DNA from: Glebionis coronaria
Taxonomy: Eukaryota > Streptophyta > Magnoliopsida > Asterales > Asteraceae
DNA length: 64,000 bases
NCBI GenBank assembly: GCA_025667525.1
Contig: CM046874.1
Location: 281,900,880-281,964,879, forward strand
Direction: 5' to 3'
A model generated the notes under the pieces. That model ran no database searches. It had not been told where the DNA came from and saw only the letters and a list, made by a program, of their open reading frames with translations. Position numbers and translations under genes: made by a program. Positions 24,301 through 36,613 of the stretch are shown piece after piece (within the stretch, counting starts at the first letter, position 1; the number at the start of each line of letters is the position of its first letter).

Positions 24301-26134
24301 GAAGGTGATCGCGTATGCTTCACGACAGCTTAAGCCCTATGAAGAAAACTACCCTACGCATGACCTGGAACTTGCTGCAGTGGTGTTCGCATTGAAGATA
24401 TGGAGGCAGTATTTATACGGAGAATCATGCGACATTTTCACGGATCACAAGAGCTTGAAGTATATCTTCACCCAGCGAGAATTGAACATGAGACAAAGGA
24501 GATGGTTGGAACTGTTAAAGGATTATGATATTAACCTACAGTATCATCCCGGGAAGGCTAATGTAGTAGCAGATGCACTCAGCAGAAAGTCCGGAATGAT
24601 CAACGGCATTGAGATCAAGGAACAAAACATAAGAGACTTGGAGCGGCTAGACATCGAAATCATGGTACGTGGGCAGCACGGATACTGGGCGAATCTTAGA
24701 GTAGAACCTGAGTTACTGACTAGGATCAAGGAAGCGCAGAAGGATGATGGAGAGATTTGGGCGATAATTCAGAATTTGGAGAAGCAGACAGAATTCCGAA
24801 TGGACGCAGACGGTATCATTTGGCAGGGCACGAGACTTTGTGTTCCTGACAATCCAGAACTCAGGGAAGCATTGTTAGCTGAAGCTCACAGCTCCCCATT
24901 TTCTATACATCCTGGGTCGACAAAAATGTACCATGACATCAGACAGCACTTTTGGTGGAGTGGTATGAAACAGGATGTAGCCACGTATGTCTCCAAATGT
25001 CTTACCTGCCAGCAGGTTAAGATTGAACATCAGCGATCTGGCGGTCTCCTTCAACCGTTGGATATTCCAGAGTGGAAGTGGGACAAAATCACCATGGATT
25101 TTGTTACCGGTCTTCCGCCTACCAAGAAGAAGCACGATGCTATTTGGGTCATTGTTGATCGACTCACCAAATCAGCTCATTTCTTACCGATACGCAAGGA
25201 AGATCCGGTAAGTAAACTCACAGATACTTACAGAAGGGAGATCATGAGACTCCACGGCACTCCCTCCAGCATCGTCTCAGACAGAGATCCTCGTTTCACG
25301 TCGCGATTCTGGAAAGGTCTGCAAAAAGCTTGGGGTACACAACTTAAGATGAGCACAGCCTTTCATCCTCAAACGGACGGACAATCGGAGCGAACAATTC
25401 AGACATTGGAAGATATGTTAAGGTCGTGTGCGTTGGAATGGACAGGTGATTGGGACGATTACATCTGTTTAGTCGAGTTTGCATACAACAACAGCTGGCA
25501 CGCAAGTATCAAATGTGCTCCTTTTGAAATGTTGTATGGCAGAAAGTGTCGCGCTCCAACTTGCTGGGATCAAGTGGGAGAGCGAACACTCGAAGGACCA
25601 GAAATTATAGAAATGACCAATGAGAAGATTGAGGTAGCTAAACAGAAGTTGCAAGAAGCACGGTCACGTCAGAAGAGTTACGCCGATAAGCATCGTAGGG
25701 ACATACATTTTAATGTGGGAGATCACGTCTTCCTCAAGGTTTCGCCGGCACGTGGTGTTAAACGCTTCGGGATCAAAGGAAAACTCAGTCCTCGGTTCAT
25801 CGGACCATTTGATATCGTTGAACGAATCGGCGAAGTATCTTACCGATTGGCGTTACCTCCTCAGCTTTCGCACGTGCATAACGTGTTCCATGTGTCCTTA
25901 CTCAGAGGGTACAATTATCATCCCCTTCACATGGTTCAGTATCCACTGGAACAGATACGTGAAGATCTCACCTTTATAGAAGAACCCGAACGAGTACTCG
26001 ACAGGCAAGAACGAGTCATGAGAAGGAAGACGATTCCATTCGTCAAAATTCTTTGGGGGGACCATACCGAGCGGGAAGCCACTTGGGAAACAGAGGAGTC
26101 TATCCGGGCTTCTTACCCTCACTTCATATTTTGA
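21325..26134 (+). CDS. Gag-Pol polyprotein of chromovirus E with three introns (exons 21325-22058, 22144-22293, 22368-22432, 22506-26134)
   Basis: The joined exons total 4578 nt, 1525 codons plus stop. The ATG at 21325 opens [10 protein letters not shown]. Gag capsid motifs lie at about residues 60-215 ([23 protein letters not shown]). The zinc knuckle [14 protein letters not shown] is at 351-364. Protease has FDTGATHSV with Asp at 418. Reverse transcriptase has FIDD at 752-755. RNase H has SDASGKGLG near 900. Integrase has an HHCC finger, then Asp1181, Asp1242 and Glu1278, the last pair with the canonical 35-residue spacing. A chromodomain (about 1472-1525) ends at the stop. The products assemble particles, copy RNA to DNA and integrate it; the chromodomain is expected to guide insertion to modified chromatin. 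One oddity is TNAPPVFMD in reverse transcriptase, where TNAPAVFMD is usual. Unspliced, the gag frame ends at 22060-22062. Confidence 0.88.
22059..22143 (+). other. Intron 1 of gag-pol in E (85 bp)
   Basis: Donor AAGAG|GTAAAA, acceptor CATCCAG|GCAG, phase 2. It contains the in-frame TAA that ends the unspliced gag. Removing it keeps a Gln/Asn-rich frame open. Confidence 0.75.
22294..22367 (+). other. Intron 2 of gag-pol in E (74 bp)
   Basis: Donor AGCAG|GTCCTA (weak beyond GT), acceptor CTCTACCAG|GAAC, phase 2. A branch-site-like TGCTGAC lies at 22341-22347. Without removal the frame meets TGA at once. Confidence 0.7.
22433..22505 (+). other. Intron 3 of gag-pol in E (73 bp)
   Basis: Donor ACTG|GTAAGC, acceptor ATCAGCAG|GCCC, phase 1. 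The acceptor is a tandem CAGCAG; either AG keeps the frame, differing by one residue. Removal joins gag to the exon carrying the zinc knuckle and all of pol. Confidence 0.75.
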
Positions 26135-26198
26135 GTTCGGGTATGTCACTTCTTTTCAGCTTATTTTATCTATAATTCGGGGACGAATTATTCTTTTT

Positions 26199-26211
26199 AG
26201 GGGGGAAGAAT
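26199..26211 (+). other. Polypurine tract of element E
   Basis: AGGGGGGAAGAAT directly before the 3' LTR, 64 bp after the gag-pol stop. Confidence 0.85.
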
Positions 26212-29200
26212 TGTAAAACCCGCATGCTTTTACCATGAATAGTGCCCTTAAGATCGTACGTCCTAGATTAAAACTTACCTCAGTTAGTATTGATCACATT
26301 CATGTGCTAATAATCAAGCAAGTGCATACGTGTATGACATGACAAGTATCGATTACGTACGAACTCATGATAAACAGTTAATAATATATCACGTGAACAT
26401 AATTAAATCATGATCACCATTTAATATACTAACTAAAATAATTACGTAAATACTTATAATATATTTACGAGCGTTAAGTTTATGATAAATGACACGATAG
26501 ATTAAACAGAAACACTTTAAACACGAGCACGTTTAACCACGAACGAACACGAAATATCGGGACACGAGAAAGGTACGGGTACCCCATGTGGGGCCCCCAT
26601 ACCCACGGCACACATGCAAGAAATGGGCTTAGCCCATGGACTTTACAAGTTAAGGGGGGGTAAAGAGTAAAACATGTTTTCACTTTTCATTTTACAAGAA
26701 AATAAACAAAAACCCTAAAAGAGTTTTTCTCCTCTCCTTTTTGCTCTCTTTGTGCCGCCACCTATACACCACCATAAGGGGGTGATTTGTTTGATCTTGA
26801 TCTTAAAAACAAGTGTAGAAACCGTGTTTGTTCATCCTTTTTCCAAGCTACATAGTGGTATACCTTTCTAACCCTTCTTTTTAATTCTTTTTAATCCTTT
26901 TAATCTTTGATTATTTTCATGAACATGTTATTATTTTTCTTATTAAAACATGGTAATTAATCATTGATCTAACATGTTTTGGTATTAAATAAAATCAAAG
27001 AATGATTTAAAAGGGGTGTTATGTTTGGCCGCCTAGCAAACAAACCCGAGGGGGGTTTGGTTTGCTATTGCCGCCACCACCAAGACCATTTTTGGTCTTG
27101 GTTGGCTCATGTGGGACCCACGGCAGCAAGGAGACACGTGTGCCCCGGGTTTGGCCCGGGGTACGGTGTCGAATTCATGCCCGATTCATGGTTCGTTGGT
27201 TAAAATCATGATCTATGTTACATGTAATTTTTATGAATCATGAACTTAGGATATAATTAATTAATAACATGAAATATTAATTAAATCATGACTTAGGTTA
27301 TTTTAATTATTAGTTTATCATGACATTAATTTAACCTAAGTATTTTATGTTATAAGTTATAATTAATTAATTATTAAAACATGCCTATAATTAATTAATT
27401 TAGACATGACTTAGGTTATATTATTATTAATAATAATACACATTTTAACCTAAGTATCTTCATTTCATTTTAATTAAAACATGTTATACCTTAATTAAAA
27501 TGCTTAACCTATAGTTTAATTAAAATACATGAAATAATAATTAAACTATATACTATATCATATGACTTAAGAAACAAGCTTATAAACACTTAGACTTATA
27601 TGATAGCTTATGTAACCAGCTTAATTCTAAATATGGAAACTTCTATTTATAGAAACTTAATTAAATAAGGCAACTAATCTAATTATGGAAACCTTCTATA
27701 TATGGAAATCTATCTATTTCAGGCAGCTAATCTAATCATGGAAACCTTCTATATATGGAAACTTATTTAATTAAGGCAGCTGATTCTATTTTTGGAAACT
27801 TTCTACTTTTAGAAACTAATCTATTTTAAGCAGTAAATTCTATTTTAGGAAACTTTCTATTTTTGGAAACTTTCTATTTTTGGAAACTTTCTATTTTTGG
27901 AAACTTTCTATTTTTGGAAACTTTCTATTTTTGGTAACTTTCTATTTTTGGAAACTTTCTATTTTTGGAAACTTTCTATTTTTGGAAACTTTCTATTTTT
28001 GGAAACCTGCTATTTTTGGAAAGTTACTTATTATTACACAGTAAGTATAATAATACATGAAACACCAGTAATACTTAATCAGATTAGCCAGAATACTAGA
28101 TAAACACGGTTTAAGGCTTTAAACAGTGAACCATGACCTAAAACATACCAAATCAGCTATAATGAGACACAGAACCCAGTACGTAATCAGTGAATCGATA
28201 CTTATACACGTGTGTATTCATGTAGCATTAGTGATCCAGAGGTAGGAGTCTTTCTTCCGTTCATTCACTGGACTTGAGGTACGGATTCCCGTCCTTTCAG
28301 TATGGACATTCTTTCCTTATTAGGATTTCCCCGTATGCAGCCAACTGTTTTCCCCAGCATTTGTTTTATTGTTTGAACTGCTTATGTTAATTTAGCATAA
28401 ACTATAGCCATATACAAGCATGACCAGTTTCACCTAGTTATGGAGGTACCATAACCATAGCATTGGAGGCACCGATGTTGTGACTTCCCCACGGCGGAGT
28501 GATTGCTCGTGGCGTCCCTTTTCAGTTTTGGCCATATTATTATATCAGGTGGGGCGTATGGGTGCATCCTAGTTACATGTTTTATTCAGTTTATCATGGT
28601 GAATGTGGTGTGTGCCTTGCACCCTTCACAAGGAGTTGATCCCTCCTACCCAAATCAGTATATTGATTAGAGGCATCCCCTCTAATCAGCATGATGAGGT
28701 CACCCCTCCAAGTATTCATGCACGTGACCTTTTCATGACCTATATGGGCTATAGTATATATATATGTTAAAACAGTTTCCACAAGATAAACATAAGGCTT
28801 TTCAACTATAAAACCAGTTTTCTTGATACTTAACCAGTTTTCTCAGAACTTAGTCTTCCGCTGTTATATGTTACATGCTTATCCTATTTCATGCTTTATT
28901 GTACATCCGTGCACTGAGCGTCTTGCTCAGCCGTTTCCCTTTTCATGTTCCCAAAATGGCAGGTACTCAGGGACGCTCGTAGATCTCAAACGTAGGTGCA
29001 TATGGACTGGAAGCTTTACTGTCTTTCTTTACTTTATGCATTTCCTTTACTTTGATACAGTTGCTATGGACATTGTTTCGTCCTTCCTTTTTACAGTATT
29101 TATGTTTGTGTGTGATGAGCTTTACTTTGGGATACCGATGTTTGATTCCGGTATTTCCCTTTTATGGTTGAATAATGCTTAGACATTTATCCTTGTATGC

Positions 29201-29256
29201 TTTGATGACACGCCATGATTATGCGTAATATTCCATTTCCAAAATGGGGTGTTACA
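26212..29256 (+). repeat. 3' LTR of element E
   Basis: 3045 bp, nearly identical to 17835-20879. I found about seven differences by eye, all transitions. It contains the same minisatellite and splice-donor-like site. Confidence 0.95.
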
Positions 29257-29358
29257 TTAAGGCTATCTCCATTAGGAATGTTGATACCTTTGTGCGTCCT
29301 TCCATTTCTTCGCCAATAAAGGAGAGACAAGGTGATGGAGTATCATAAAAATAAACTG
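29257..29358 (+). pseudogene. Decayed gag-protease linker of element F, right part
   Basis: Continues F after E. The stretch at about 29290-29335 (CTTCCATTTCTTCGCC, AAAGGAGAGACAAGG) closely matches the linker of A between gag and protease, read on A's strand (about 10435-10385). F ends here at the target site of D. Confidence 0.7.
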
Positions 29359-29363
29359 GTTAT
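29359..29363. repeat. Target-site duplication of element D (left copy)
   Basis: GTTAT, repeated at 38411-38415. Confidence 0.85.
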
Positions 29364-29470
29364 TGATACAAGGTTTTTACCTAGTAAGAAAATTATCATT
29401 CTCGTGGTCTAATCGAATTGATCTAGGTTCTCTATGTGACTCAGTTTTATTTTGGTGGAACAAAAATATT

Positions 29471-29484
29471 GTCGTTGTAGTATA
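29471..29484 (+). other. 14-nt match to the 5' end of tRNA-Asp in U5 of D
   Basis: GTCGTTGTAGTATA equals the first 14 bases of plant tRNA-Asp(GUC) as I know it. In the element's sense RNA it is therefore complementary to that tRNA end. Other copies: 36721-36734 (+), 49388-49401 and 56644-56657 (on the minus strand). Confidence 0.6.
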
Positions 29485-29706
29485 TTAAATGTGCAAAACA
29501 ATTAAAGTAAATGTGCGTTATAATAAAAGAGCGTGAAAATAAATCTAAATCTAATTTAAAAGAAAGGTGAGCAATATTAAAAATTTTGAAAAGTAAATTA
29601 ATTAAATGACTTAAAATAAAGCGTGACGAGAATTAAAAATGGACAAAGTATAAAAACATAAGCTAAAAAATTAAACAAGGCAAAACATGAAAAATAAACC
29701 CATCGT

Positions 29707-30150
29707 CGGAATATATTCCGATCAGACCTTGATCGGAATGTTAGCTTACCCCTAAATCGAAATATTAATCAGAAAACCAATCGGAATATGTCACTTACCC
29801 CAGATCGGAATATCCAGACAAACCCCAATCGGAATATAAACTTACTTGTGATCGGAATACGGGGTAGACCCTGGTCGGAATGCTAATCGGAATTATAATC
29901 GGAATGCTGTCACTCACTCTGATCGGAATAACCAAAAGAACACCTCGATCGGAATGTCGAATTGACCATCAATCGGAATCCTGTCACTAGTCCCAATAGG
30001 AATGCCCAAAACTCACACTGATCGGAATACCAAAGTCTCCTTCAGATCGGAATATCAACACAATCCCAATCGGAAAGTGGTAAACCCTTTTCCGACCAAG
30101 CAGTGGAGTGCTGGTCGGAATGTGAAACCCTTTTCCGATTGTCAAGATCG
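29707..30150 (-). repeat. Array of ATTCCGAT motifs in the LTR of D
   Basis: About 22 copies of ATCGGAAT or its complement, counting three inverted and two degenerate ones, spaced about 20 bp, with unrelated DNA between. Inverted copies near both ends form hairpins, for example ATTCCGATCA/TGATCGGAAT. Equivalent arrays: about 36957-37400, 48733-49172 and 55976-56425. Confidence 0.8.
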
Positions 30151-31158
30151 GAAAACAGAGAAAAGTACACAAAATAAGCTAGAACAATAAGCTATAACTC
30201 TAATAAGCAAACCACGAAAATCCTAAAGCAAACCGATTAAGAAAAAGCTATTAAACAGAAATTTAAAGACTTTTAAAACACGAAATGAATAAGCTTTACG
30301 AAAAACAAACTTTTATATAAAAATAACTTTTATAAAAACTTTATAAACTTGAAAATAAACAAAATAAGCTATGAAAATCAATGATCCAAAACAATCACAA
30401 GCATAAAAATGTAATCTTTAAACAAATAAACAAGACGAAAAGCATATAAATCAAAGATTAAAGAAAGGTAGAATGAGATCAACAAGATAAAGTAAAGGTG
30501 CGAGAATTAAAAACTTACTTGAAATTAAATGGTAAATAAGGTGCAAGACATGTAATTAAAGGTGAAAGTAATTAAAGGTGCATGAAAGTAAAGGTGGAAG
30601 AACTAATTGTCACGATTAGTCAACAAAATGAAAATGATTAAGAACTAATCTATATATAGGGGAGGATTAAGGGGTGCTCAGGAAGCTTCCTCCCCTCCTT
30701 CATTTTCTCTTAATTGCATCATTAGGCCCTTCCTTCTTAATCTCTTTGTTAATTGCAACATTAGTCCTTAAGCCTTTAAATCTTCTTTAATCTTGGACTT
30801 TAATGACTTTTGGCTCGGGATTTCTTTGAACTCGTCTTTTAATTCTTCAATAAAGTAGACTTGAGTTCTTCGGCTTTAAGTAAACTTCTGTCTTTCGACT
30901 TTTTCTTTGATAAATCTTCAGAATTGGTCTTGGACTTCCGTTCTTTTTGCACTCTTGACTTCTTGACTTCATCTTTCATATTTTTCTTCAATAAAAGCCC
31001 GTGAATGCCGTGTTTTCTCCACTTTTCACAATTTCGTCCTAAATCACAACAAAAACACAAACCACGCATAATTCCGACATAGGAAATAAAATACACGTTT
31101 TGGCTCGGTTCTTATTGTAATTAAGTGGTAAAAAGGATGGGTGTTTACACACCTATCA

Positions 31159-31172
31159 AATCCCCTACACTT
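31159..31172 (-). other. Polypurine tract of element D
   Basis: Minus-strand AAGTGTAGGGGATT directly before the 3' LTR. Confidence 0.8.
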
Positions 31173-33178
31173 GACCATTGCAATGTCCTCATGCAATGCA
31201 TTAGTTACAAAGCACGTTTACACTTTTCATCATAATCAATCCATAGTGGCCTTTATTAAAGAGATAGAAAACTATAAACATTAAAGTAAAGAAATCAAAA
31301 GCATACCTTGGGTTTTGGAAATGTCATGAATTATCATCATCCTCAAGTTTTCACTTTCTCCAAACCAAGCTTAAAAACGAGATCATTGTTAATATAAGTT
31401 AGCAAACTAACACGGACTCATGTGGGCCAATTATTCACTTAGACTCCCTTATTCCTAGGTGTATCTCTTATATTTTATTATTGTCTTGAATGATCACGAA
31501 GATGCATTGTTGACTTATTTCGATAGTTATTTAGTCCGAAAATAAAGTGAACGATTTAATCAATAGTTAGCTAAAGGACAAAATCTTTTAAAACTGCTTC
31601 TCGGGACCTCATAAAGTTCATATCTTGGCATAACTCCCTTCGCGATTTGAGACCTTTCTCGGACCGATATTTGGCAGCGACTTCATACTTCAAACCTTGA
31701 GAGACGTTCATGAAATTATGGTCTTCTCTTCATAATGGAATTCTTCACTTGAAGTTTTGAGAGATTCATACTTGGACCACGACTTCTTCATTTTTCTCCA
31801 ATCTTTATTTTGGACTTTGATATACAACGATCCGCCTCCTTTTATGACTTGGATCTACTTATCCTCATACCTTGCTAGGGTCTTTTCAGATACACTTCTC
31901 CATGACTTTTGGGGAGTTTTTGCTTTTTGTCATGTGTCTCGATCCTTCATATTGAATTTTGATAAATGATTCTTCACATCACTTTGGATCTTTAGCAACA
32001 AAATATAGCCCTCATGTCTTGTTAGGACCTTTTTGGACTCGCCAATATTCGCATCCCGCTTCAATAAGTTATGCCTTGGCTATGAACTCTAATCCATACC
32101 GAGCAACTTTTAAACGATCTTGGGCTAGAAGCTAAGTAACTTTTCAAATCGTACAACCTTATTTATTGCAGATAAATTTATTAGCAAGCGATGGGAGAAT
32201 AGGCTTATAATTAACTCACATAAATTCACGAAAGAATACCTAACTTATAATTGACTCTATCATCTCTCGTTCTCCACAGTTTAAAATCTCAAGGAATGAG
32301 ACTCGTGGATGCTTAGCCTATTAAATCAAAGTTTTGGGTTTTCGAGTCGCCTATAGGATCTTGCAAATTCTTAGACTTTTTCAAGTTTTAGAAATCGCAT
32401 TTTAAAGTTCCCTTGATAAACGACTCTCTAGGATCAATTATAGGAACTTGCGAAAAGTTCTAGTTCTTAACCCGTGAGAGTTAAGACTTTCGCGTTTTAT
32501 AGCTCCCTATATAAAAGCCTAGCAAAACTTGACTTAAACACGTTAAGGATACTAGCTAGAGTAACTTAGATAAGTAAACTCGGGTTGAGTCAAAAGATTC
32601 ACAACGTTTGAAATTTAAAACCACTTTATTAAAAATTATTCTAATAAGGAAAGAAAATAACTATACAAAGGGAAAAACTAATAGGCCAAAATAGATCAAA
32701 AATTTTGAAAAATGTCGAAAAATTGATTTTCCGGTTAAAATGAGGACAAATACAAGGAAAAGGCCACTTAACTTCGATAGAAGTCCCCCCTACACTTAAG
32801 ATAAACATTGTCCTCAATGTTTAAGCATGTGGAAGTAAACTCCCCTACACTTAGGACATTGTGCACTTTGTTTAAATCTCGCTAAGGAAGAGACAACTAA
32901 AGAAATTCCTATTTTAATATTGAGAGAATATAAAATAGTGAATCGAAAAGAGTTTAGGATAGAACCGGGAAGACGTGAACACGGAATCACGGGTCGTCAA
33001 GAATCATCAAGAGTGGATCATTGAGCGCTCGAATCCCTGATTAAGAGAGGAGAGGAAATAGCAAACCAAAGGGCCCCCTACACTTATGATAAAGAAAGCA
33101 AAAAGATAGATGCATGGGTTGCCTCCCAAGAAGCGCTTGGTTTTTGTTTACCGAGTCGTGAGCCTGACTCGACCTTGA
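31173..33178 (-). other. 3' noncoding region of element D
   Basis: No supported ORF in 2 kb. It carries three further polypurine-like motifs (minus-strand AAGTGTAGGGGGG, near 32784-32797, 32841-32852 and 33073-33084) and a perfect hairpin TAAACATTG/CAATGTTTA at 32802-32823, the same cassette as in A and C. Confidence 0.6.
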
Positions 33179-36100
33179 TCATCGTAGGGAGAAGCATGAA
33201 ACATATCCACCGGGATCAAAGACATAGTTTTCGTCCATCAAATAGCACAAGCTTAAGGCGAACAAGGCAAGCCAAAGAAGAGTAGGCAAGGTTCCCTTAA
33301 GCAGTGATGGAGCACGGTGGAAGCAAGGTTGAAGTGGTGCAAGCAGATTTCCATAAGTTCCAAAGATATTTCCTTTTATTTCATCAGGTGGATACTGAGA
33401 TGGCTGCAGAATGTCAATACCGGGATCGAACACCTTTTCCTTTAAGGGAAAATAGCACTCAGGCTCAACAGAATGGGAAGAAGATCCGCGAAGAAGCACA
33501 ACCTCGTCCTCAGAAGGGGGACAAAGAGGTGTTGACTCATACGTGCTGTGGATATTGGTGTCGACCGGTTTCTTCTCCTTTGAAAGAATGTGCTTCAAAT
33601 CCAAAGTAGGATCAAGACGATAATCTTCAAAGTCCAAAGGAGGGGCATCACTCTCATGAGGGAAGTAAGTGTTGAGAAACATAGAGAAATCTTCCTCAAA
33701 TGAGTAATCGTCCAAAGTAGGATCGAGTGATGGCGGAGGGTCTTCATGATGTGAAGAATCGCTCGAAAGAGTATCAGCCTCATCAAAATCATCATACGTG
33801 GGCAGATCGGGATACTCAGAAGTACAATCATCAAAATCATCCGAATCTGAGCTAGAATCATCATCATAAGCATCAAAGATCGGTGGAGAATAATAAATGG
33901 GAGAAGCGTCCAAAGTGGAGCGAGAATCATCCACATCATCTTGAAAAAGTGGATTATCGATGCAAGAGCCGAATAGAGGATTGTCGTAGACGGTAAAGTC
34001 ATCGAGTACATTAATCATATTCACTGATTCGCGGCCTCCAAAGGTTGTACTTGTAAGCTTCCCCATTTTAAAAACTTGTGCATCATCCCCGACTCTTAAG
34101 ATTAACTCACCTTCGGCCACATCTACTAAAGCTTGTCCGGTTCTCAAGAATGGTCGAACAAGTATTAAAGGAATATGAGGGTCCATTTCATAATCAACAA
34201 CGACGAAATCGACCGGGAAAGTAAATGTGCCAACTTGATGAACACATCTTCGGCTATACCAACGGGGTAAGCGAGGGTGTGATTAACAAGTTCAAGAGTC
34301 ATCTTTGTTGGAGTGAGGTCGGGTAATGATAGTGTTTTCCAAACACTCAAAGGCATCAAATTAATACTAGCCCCGAGATCAGCAAGGGCAGTAAATTCTT
34401 CAGTTTTGTTGAACACGCAAGGCAACACAAAACGACCGGGATCTCCAAGCTTTTCCGGAAGTTCTTTAAGAATAACTGCAGAGCAGTTTTCATTTAAGCG
34501 TGTGTTGGCGAGTTCAATCAGCTTCTCCTTCTTGTTAAGCAATTCCTTAAATGCTTTAACAAATTTGGGCATGTGGACAAGTGCTTCAAGAAAGCTAATG
34601 TTGAAGTTCATTTGAGAAATCATCTTCACATAGCGTGTCACTTCGGAGTCCTCCTTGGTTAGCATTTTGGTCTTGCCTAAACGAGAGGGATAAGGGATAT
34701 TGGGTTTGGGTGGGGAAGGTGCAGGTGTAGGTAAAGGTTGAGATGTTGAAGGGTCCTTCCTAGGTACATCGTCATGGCGAGGCGGAGACGGTAATGGTGC
34801 ACTAATACTAGGTGTAGGAGGAGTAGGGACACATGGTGGTGGAGGAGGTGTAGATGATGGGGGTGGGATTGGTGGTCCTACTATGGTGACTCCACTACGA
34901 GTAGTAATAGCACTCACATTGGCTCGCGGATTAGTGACGGTGTTTGAAGGTAGAGAACTCGAAGTAGAAGGTTGAGCAGGGGGCAAGAAACTAGCCAGCA
35001 TATTCTTTATATCATTCGTTTGAGTGCTGATGGAGGATTGAAGATTATCTCGAAGTTCAGATCTAATCTCATTTCCTTGCTTGGTAATATCTCCTTTCAG
35101 ATTGATAATTTGGCTCTGCAGGTTCTTGATTTGCTCACCGTGGGTTCTCATGATGGTGTCAACATCGGGGTTAATGGGTGGGAGTTGTTGAGTGGGTGGT
35201 TGATAAGGATTAGAAGCTCTAGGTGGGATTTAGTTTCTTCTATTGTAGTTGTTGGCGGGGTTTTGGTTTTGACGAGAAAAACCGGGTGAAAGGTAATTGT
35301 TTGATCGGTAACTCAGCAGATTTCTATCCCCTTGAGGTCGAGCTTGGTAATTTTCCGGTGAATAATTACCATAAGCTGCATACACATTTTTCGGATTTCC
35401 TTGTGTCGAAGGACAATCGGTGTATGGGTGTGGACCGCCGCATGTTTCACAAGGAGTAGCAACAGCTTTAACTTGTTGTTGGTTTGAAGCTAAGAGTTAC
35501 ATACTTCTCTTCATTTCAGTCAGCACACGGGTGAGTTCGGTCATATCAGGGTTTGCTGAAGTAGAGGAAACATTGACTCTCGGGTGGTTCCTTGAAGAAG
35601 CGGAGGAATCCCAGTTTTTGTGGTGAGTAGTCATGTTCTCAATTAGCTCTCTACACTCCTCGGGTCTCCTTTTCATGAATGTGCCACCGGCGGCTGCATT
35701 GATCGTATCCCGATCACGAAAAGTCAAACCGTTGTAGAAAGTATCAATTAAGGTCACAGGTAGCATGTTGTGGTTTGGACATCGATCAATCAAGACATTA
35801 TATCTCTCCCAAGCATCAAAAAGAGATTCATCGGGATCTTGCATGAAACCGCTGATTTGATTGCGAAGGCTCGTGACCATGGATGGTGGAAAGTAGCGCG
35901 ACAAAAAGCGTTGAGTCATGTCATCTCAAGTGTGGATAGAATTCTTCGGAAGACGATCAAACCATTTCTCGGCATGATGTAATAAAGTATGTGGAAAGAG
36001 TTGTAGGCGAAGTTCATCCATTGTGGCACCAGCCAACTTCATGCTTTGGGTGATTGTAATGAACTTGTCGAGGTGTTTGTTGGCATCATCATCAGGCAAT

Positions 36101-36360
36101 CCACGGAATGGGTTAGTTTGCACTTGCTGAATCATGTGGTGCTTCAACGAAAACTCAGGAGCATTGATTTGCATCGGCGCAATCGGTCCTCCTCGTCCAA
36201 ACATTGTAGGTTGACAAAGCTCTTCCATGGTCCGAAGATCGGGCTGTGGAAGAACATTGTTGTTATTATTAAGGTGCGGTGGATTATTGTTGTTTACACC
36301 TGACATAGCTAAATCTTCTTGAGTCTCGGGCTCTTGATAATTAGAAGATCTAGTACGCAT
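33179..36360 (-). pseudogene. gag-protease of element D, broken
   Basis: Starts at MRTRSSNYQEPE (36360), like C. Gag with LQLFPHTLLHHAEKWFDRLP is followed by a linker, a protease with ALADLGASINLMP, a Pro-rich segment before it, and an acidic extension ending in NYVFDPGG and a hydrophobic tail. Lesions by comparison with C: a Trp codon to TGA at 35926-35928; Gln codons to TAA at 35497-35499 and 35230-35232; and loss of one A in an AAA run near 34237, which shifts the frame inside the protease (open parts 35151-34165 and 34186-33179 overlap). The base changes are C-to-T or G-to-A, as expected from methylcytosine decay. The original length would be about 1060 residues. Confidence 0.88.
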
Positions 36361-36596
36361 ACACCTGAAAATGCAAAAGAAAACAAAACCAAACACAAAG
36401 ACAATATATATACACGATAAAGATAAAATCTTTTTGGATTTTTGAAATTTTTAATTTTTATGGATTTTTATCAATTTTTTAATTTTTATGATTTTTTTTT
36501 GAATTTTTTAGGCAAGAAAAAATAACGCTCACGAATGAACGGATCCCAAAAAGCAACGCGTCTCTCACAGAAAACCGTTAATCTTTACAAAAAGAG

Positions 36597-36611
36597 CCGG
36601 CAGCAACGCCA
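36597..36611 (-). other. Primer binding site of element D (tRNA-Asp)
   Basis: Minus-strand TGGCGTTGCTGCCGG, two bases after the 5' LTR. It matches the complement of the tRNA-Asp 3' end less well than C's site, probably through mutation. Confidence 0.75.
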
Positions 36612-36613
36612 TT

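Larger units (their letters stand above)
17835..29256 (+). mobile_element. Element E: Tekay-type chromovirus (Ty3/Gypsy), apparently intact
   Basis: An 11.4-kb element with two 3045-bp LTRs (TGTAAAACC...GGGTGTTACA), an initiator-Met primer site, a single gag-pol with every expected enzyme and a C-terminal chromodomain, and a purine tract before the 3' LTR. The flanks read TTAAT and TTAAG, a 5-bp target duplication with one difference. I saw about seven LTR differences, all transitions, which suggests a recent insertion. Long LTRs and the chromodomain point to the Tekay/Del clade. The gag-pol frame is continuous only if three short introns are removed. It is inserted in the gag-protease linker of F and is the only likely autonomous element here. 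Confidence 0.92.
29364..31158 (-). repeat. 3' LTR of element D
   Basis: 1795 bp. It includes an array of ATCGGAAT words at about 29707-30150, a TATA box equivalent to C's (minus strand, near 30650), and a 14-nt complement of the tRNA-Asp 5' end at 29471-29484. A charged ORF of up to 85 codons (31096-30839, minus) lies upstream of the TATA box and recurs in all four C/D LTRs; it is probably not a gene. Confidence 0.92.

Noticed and set aside
29471..29484. tRNA-Asp gene or fragment
   Set aside because: Only the first 14 bases match; the D-loop onward does not, so it is not a tRNA gene. Kept as a primer-interaction finding.
29707..30150. CRISPR-like array of short repeats
   Set aside because: The repeat word is only about 8 bp, spacers are irregular, the array lies in four LTR copies, and the DNA is plant nuclear.
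33304..33609. 101-codon plus-strand ORF in D
   Set aside because: Antisense to the gag-protease extension and has no match of its own.
35926..35928. Programmed readthrough in D
   Set aside because: C reads Trp there, and the change is a G-to-A typical of methylcytosine decay.
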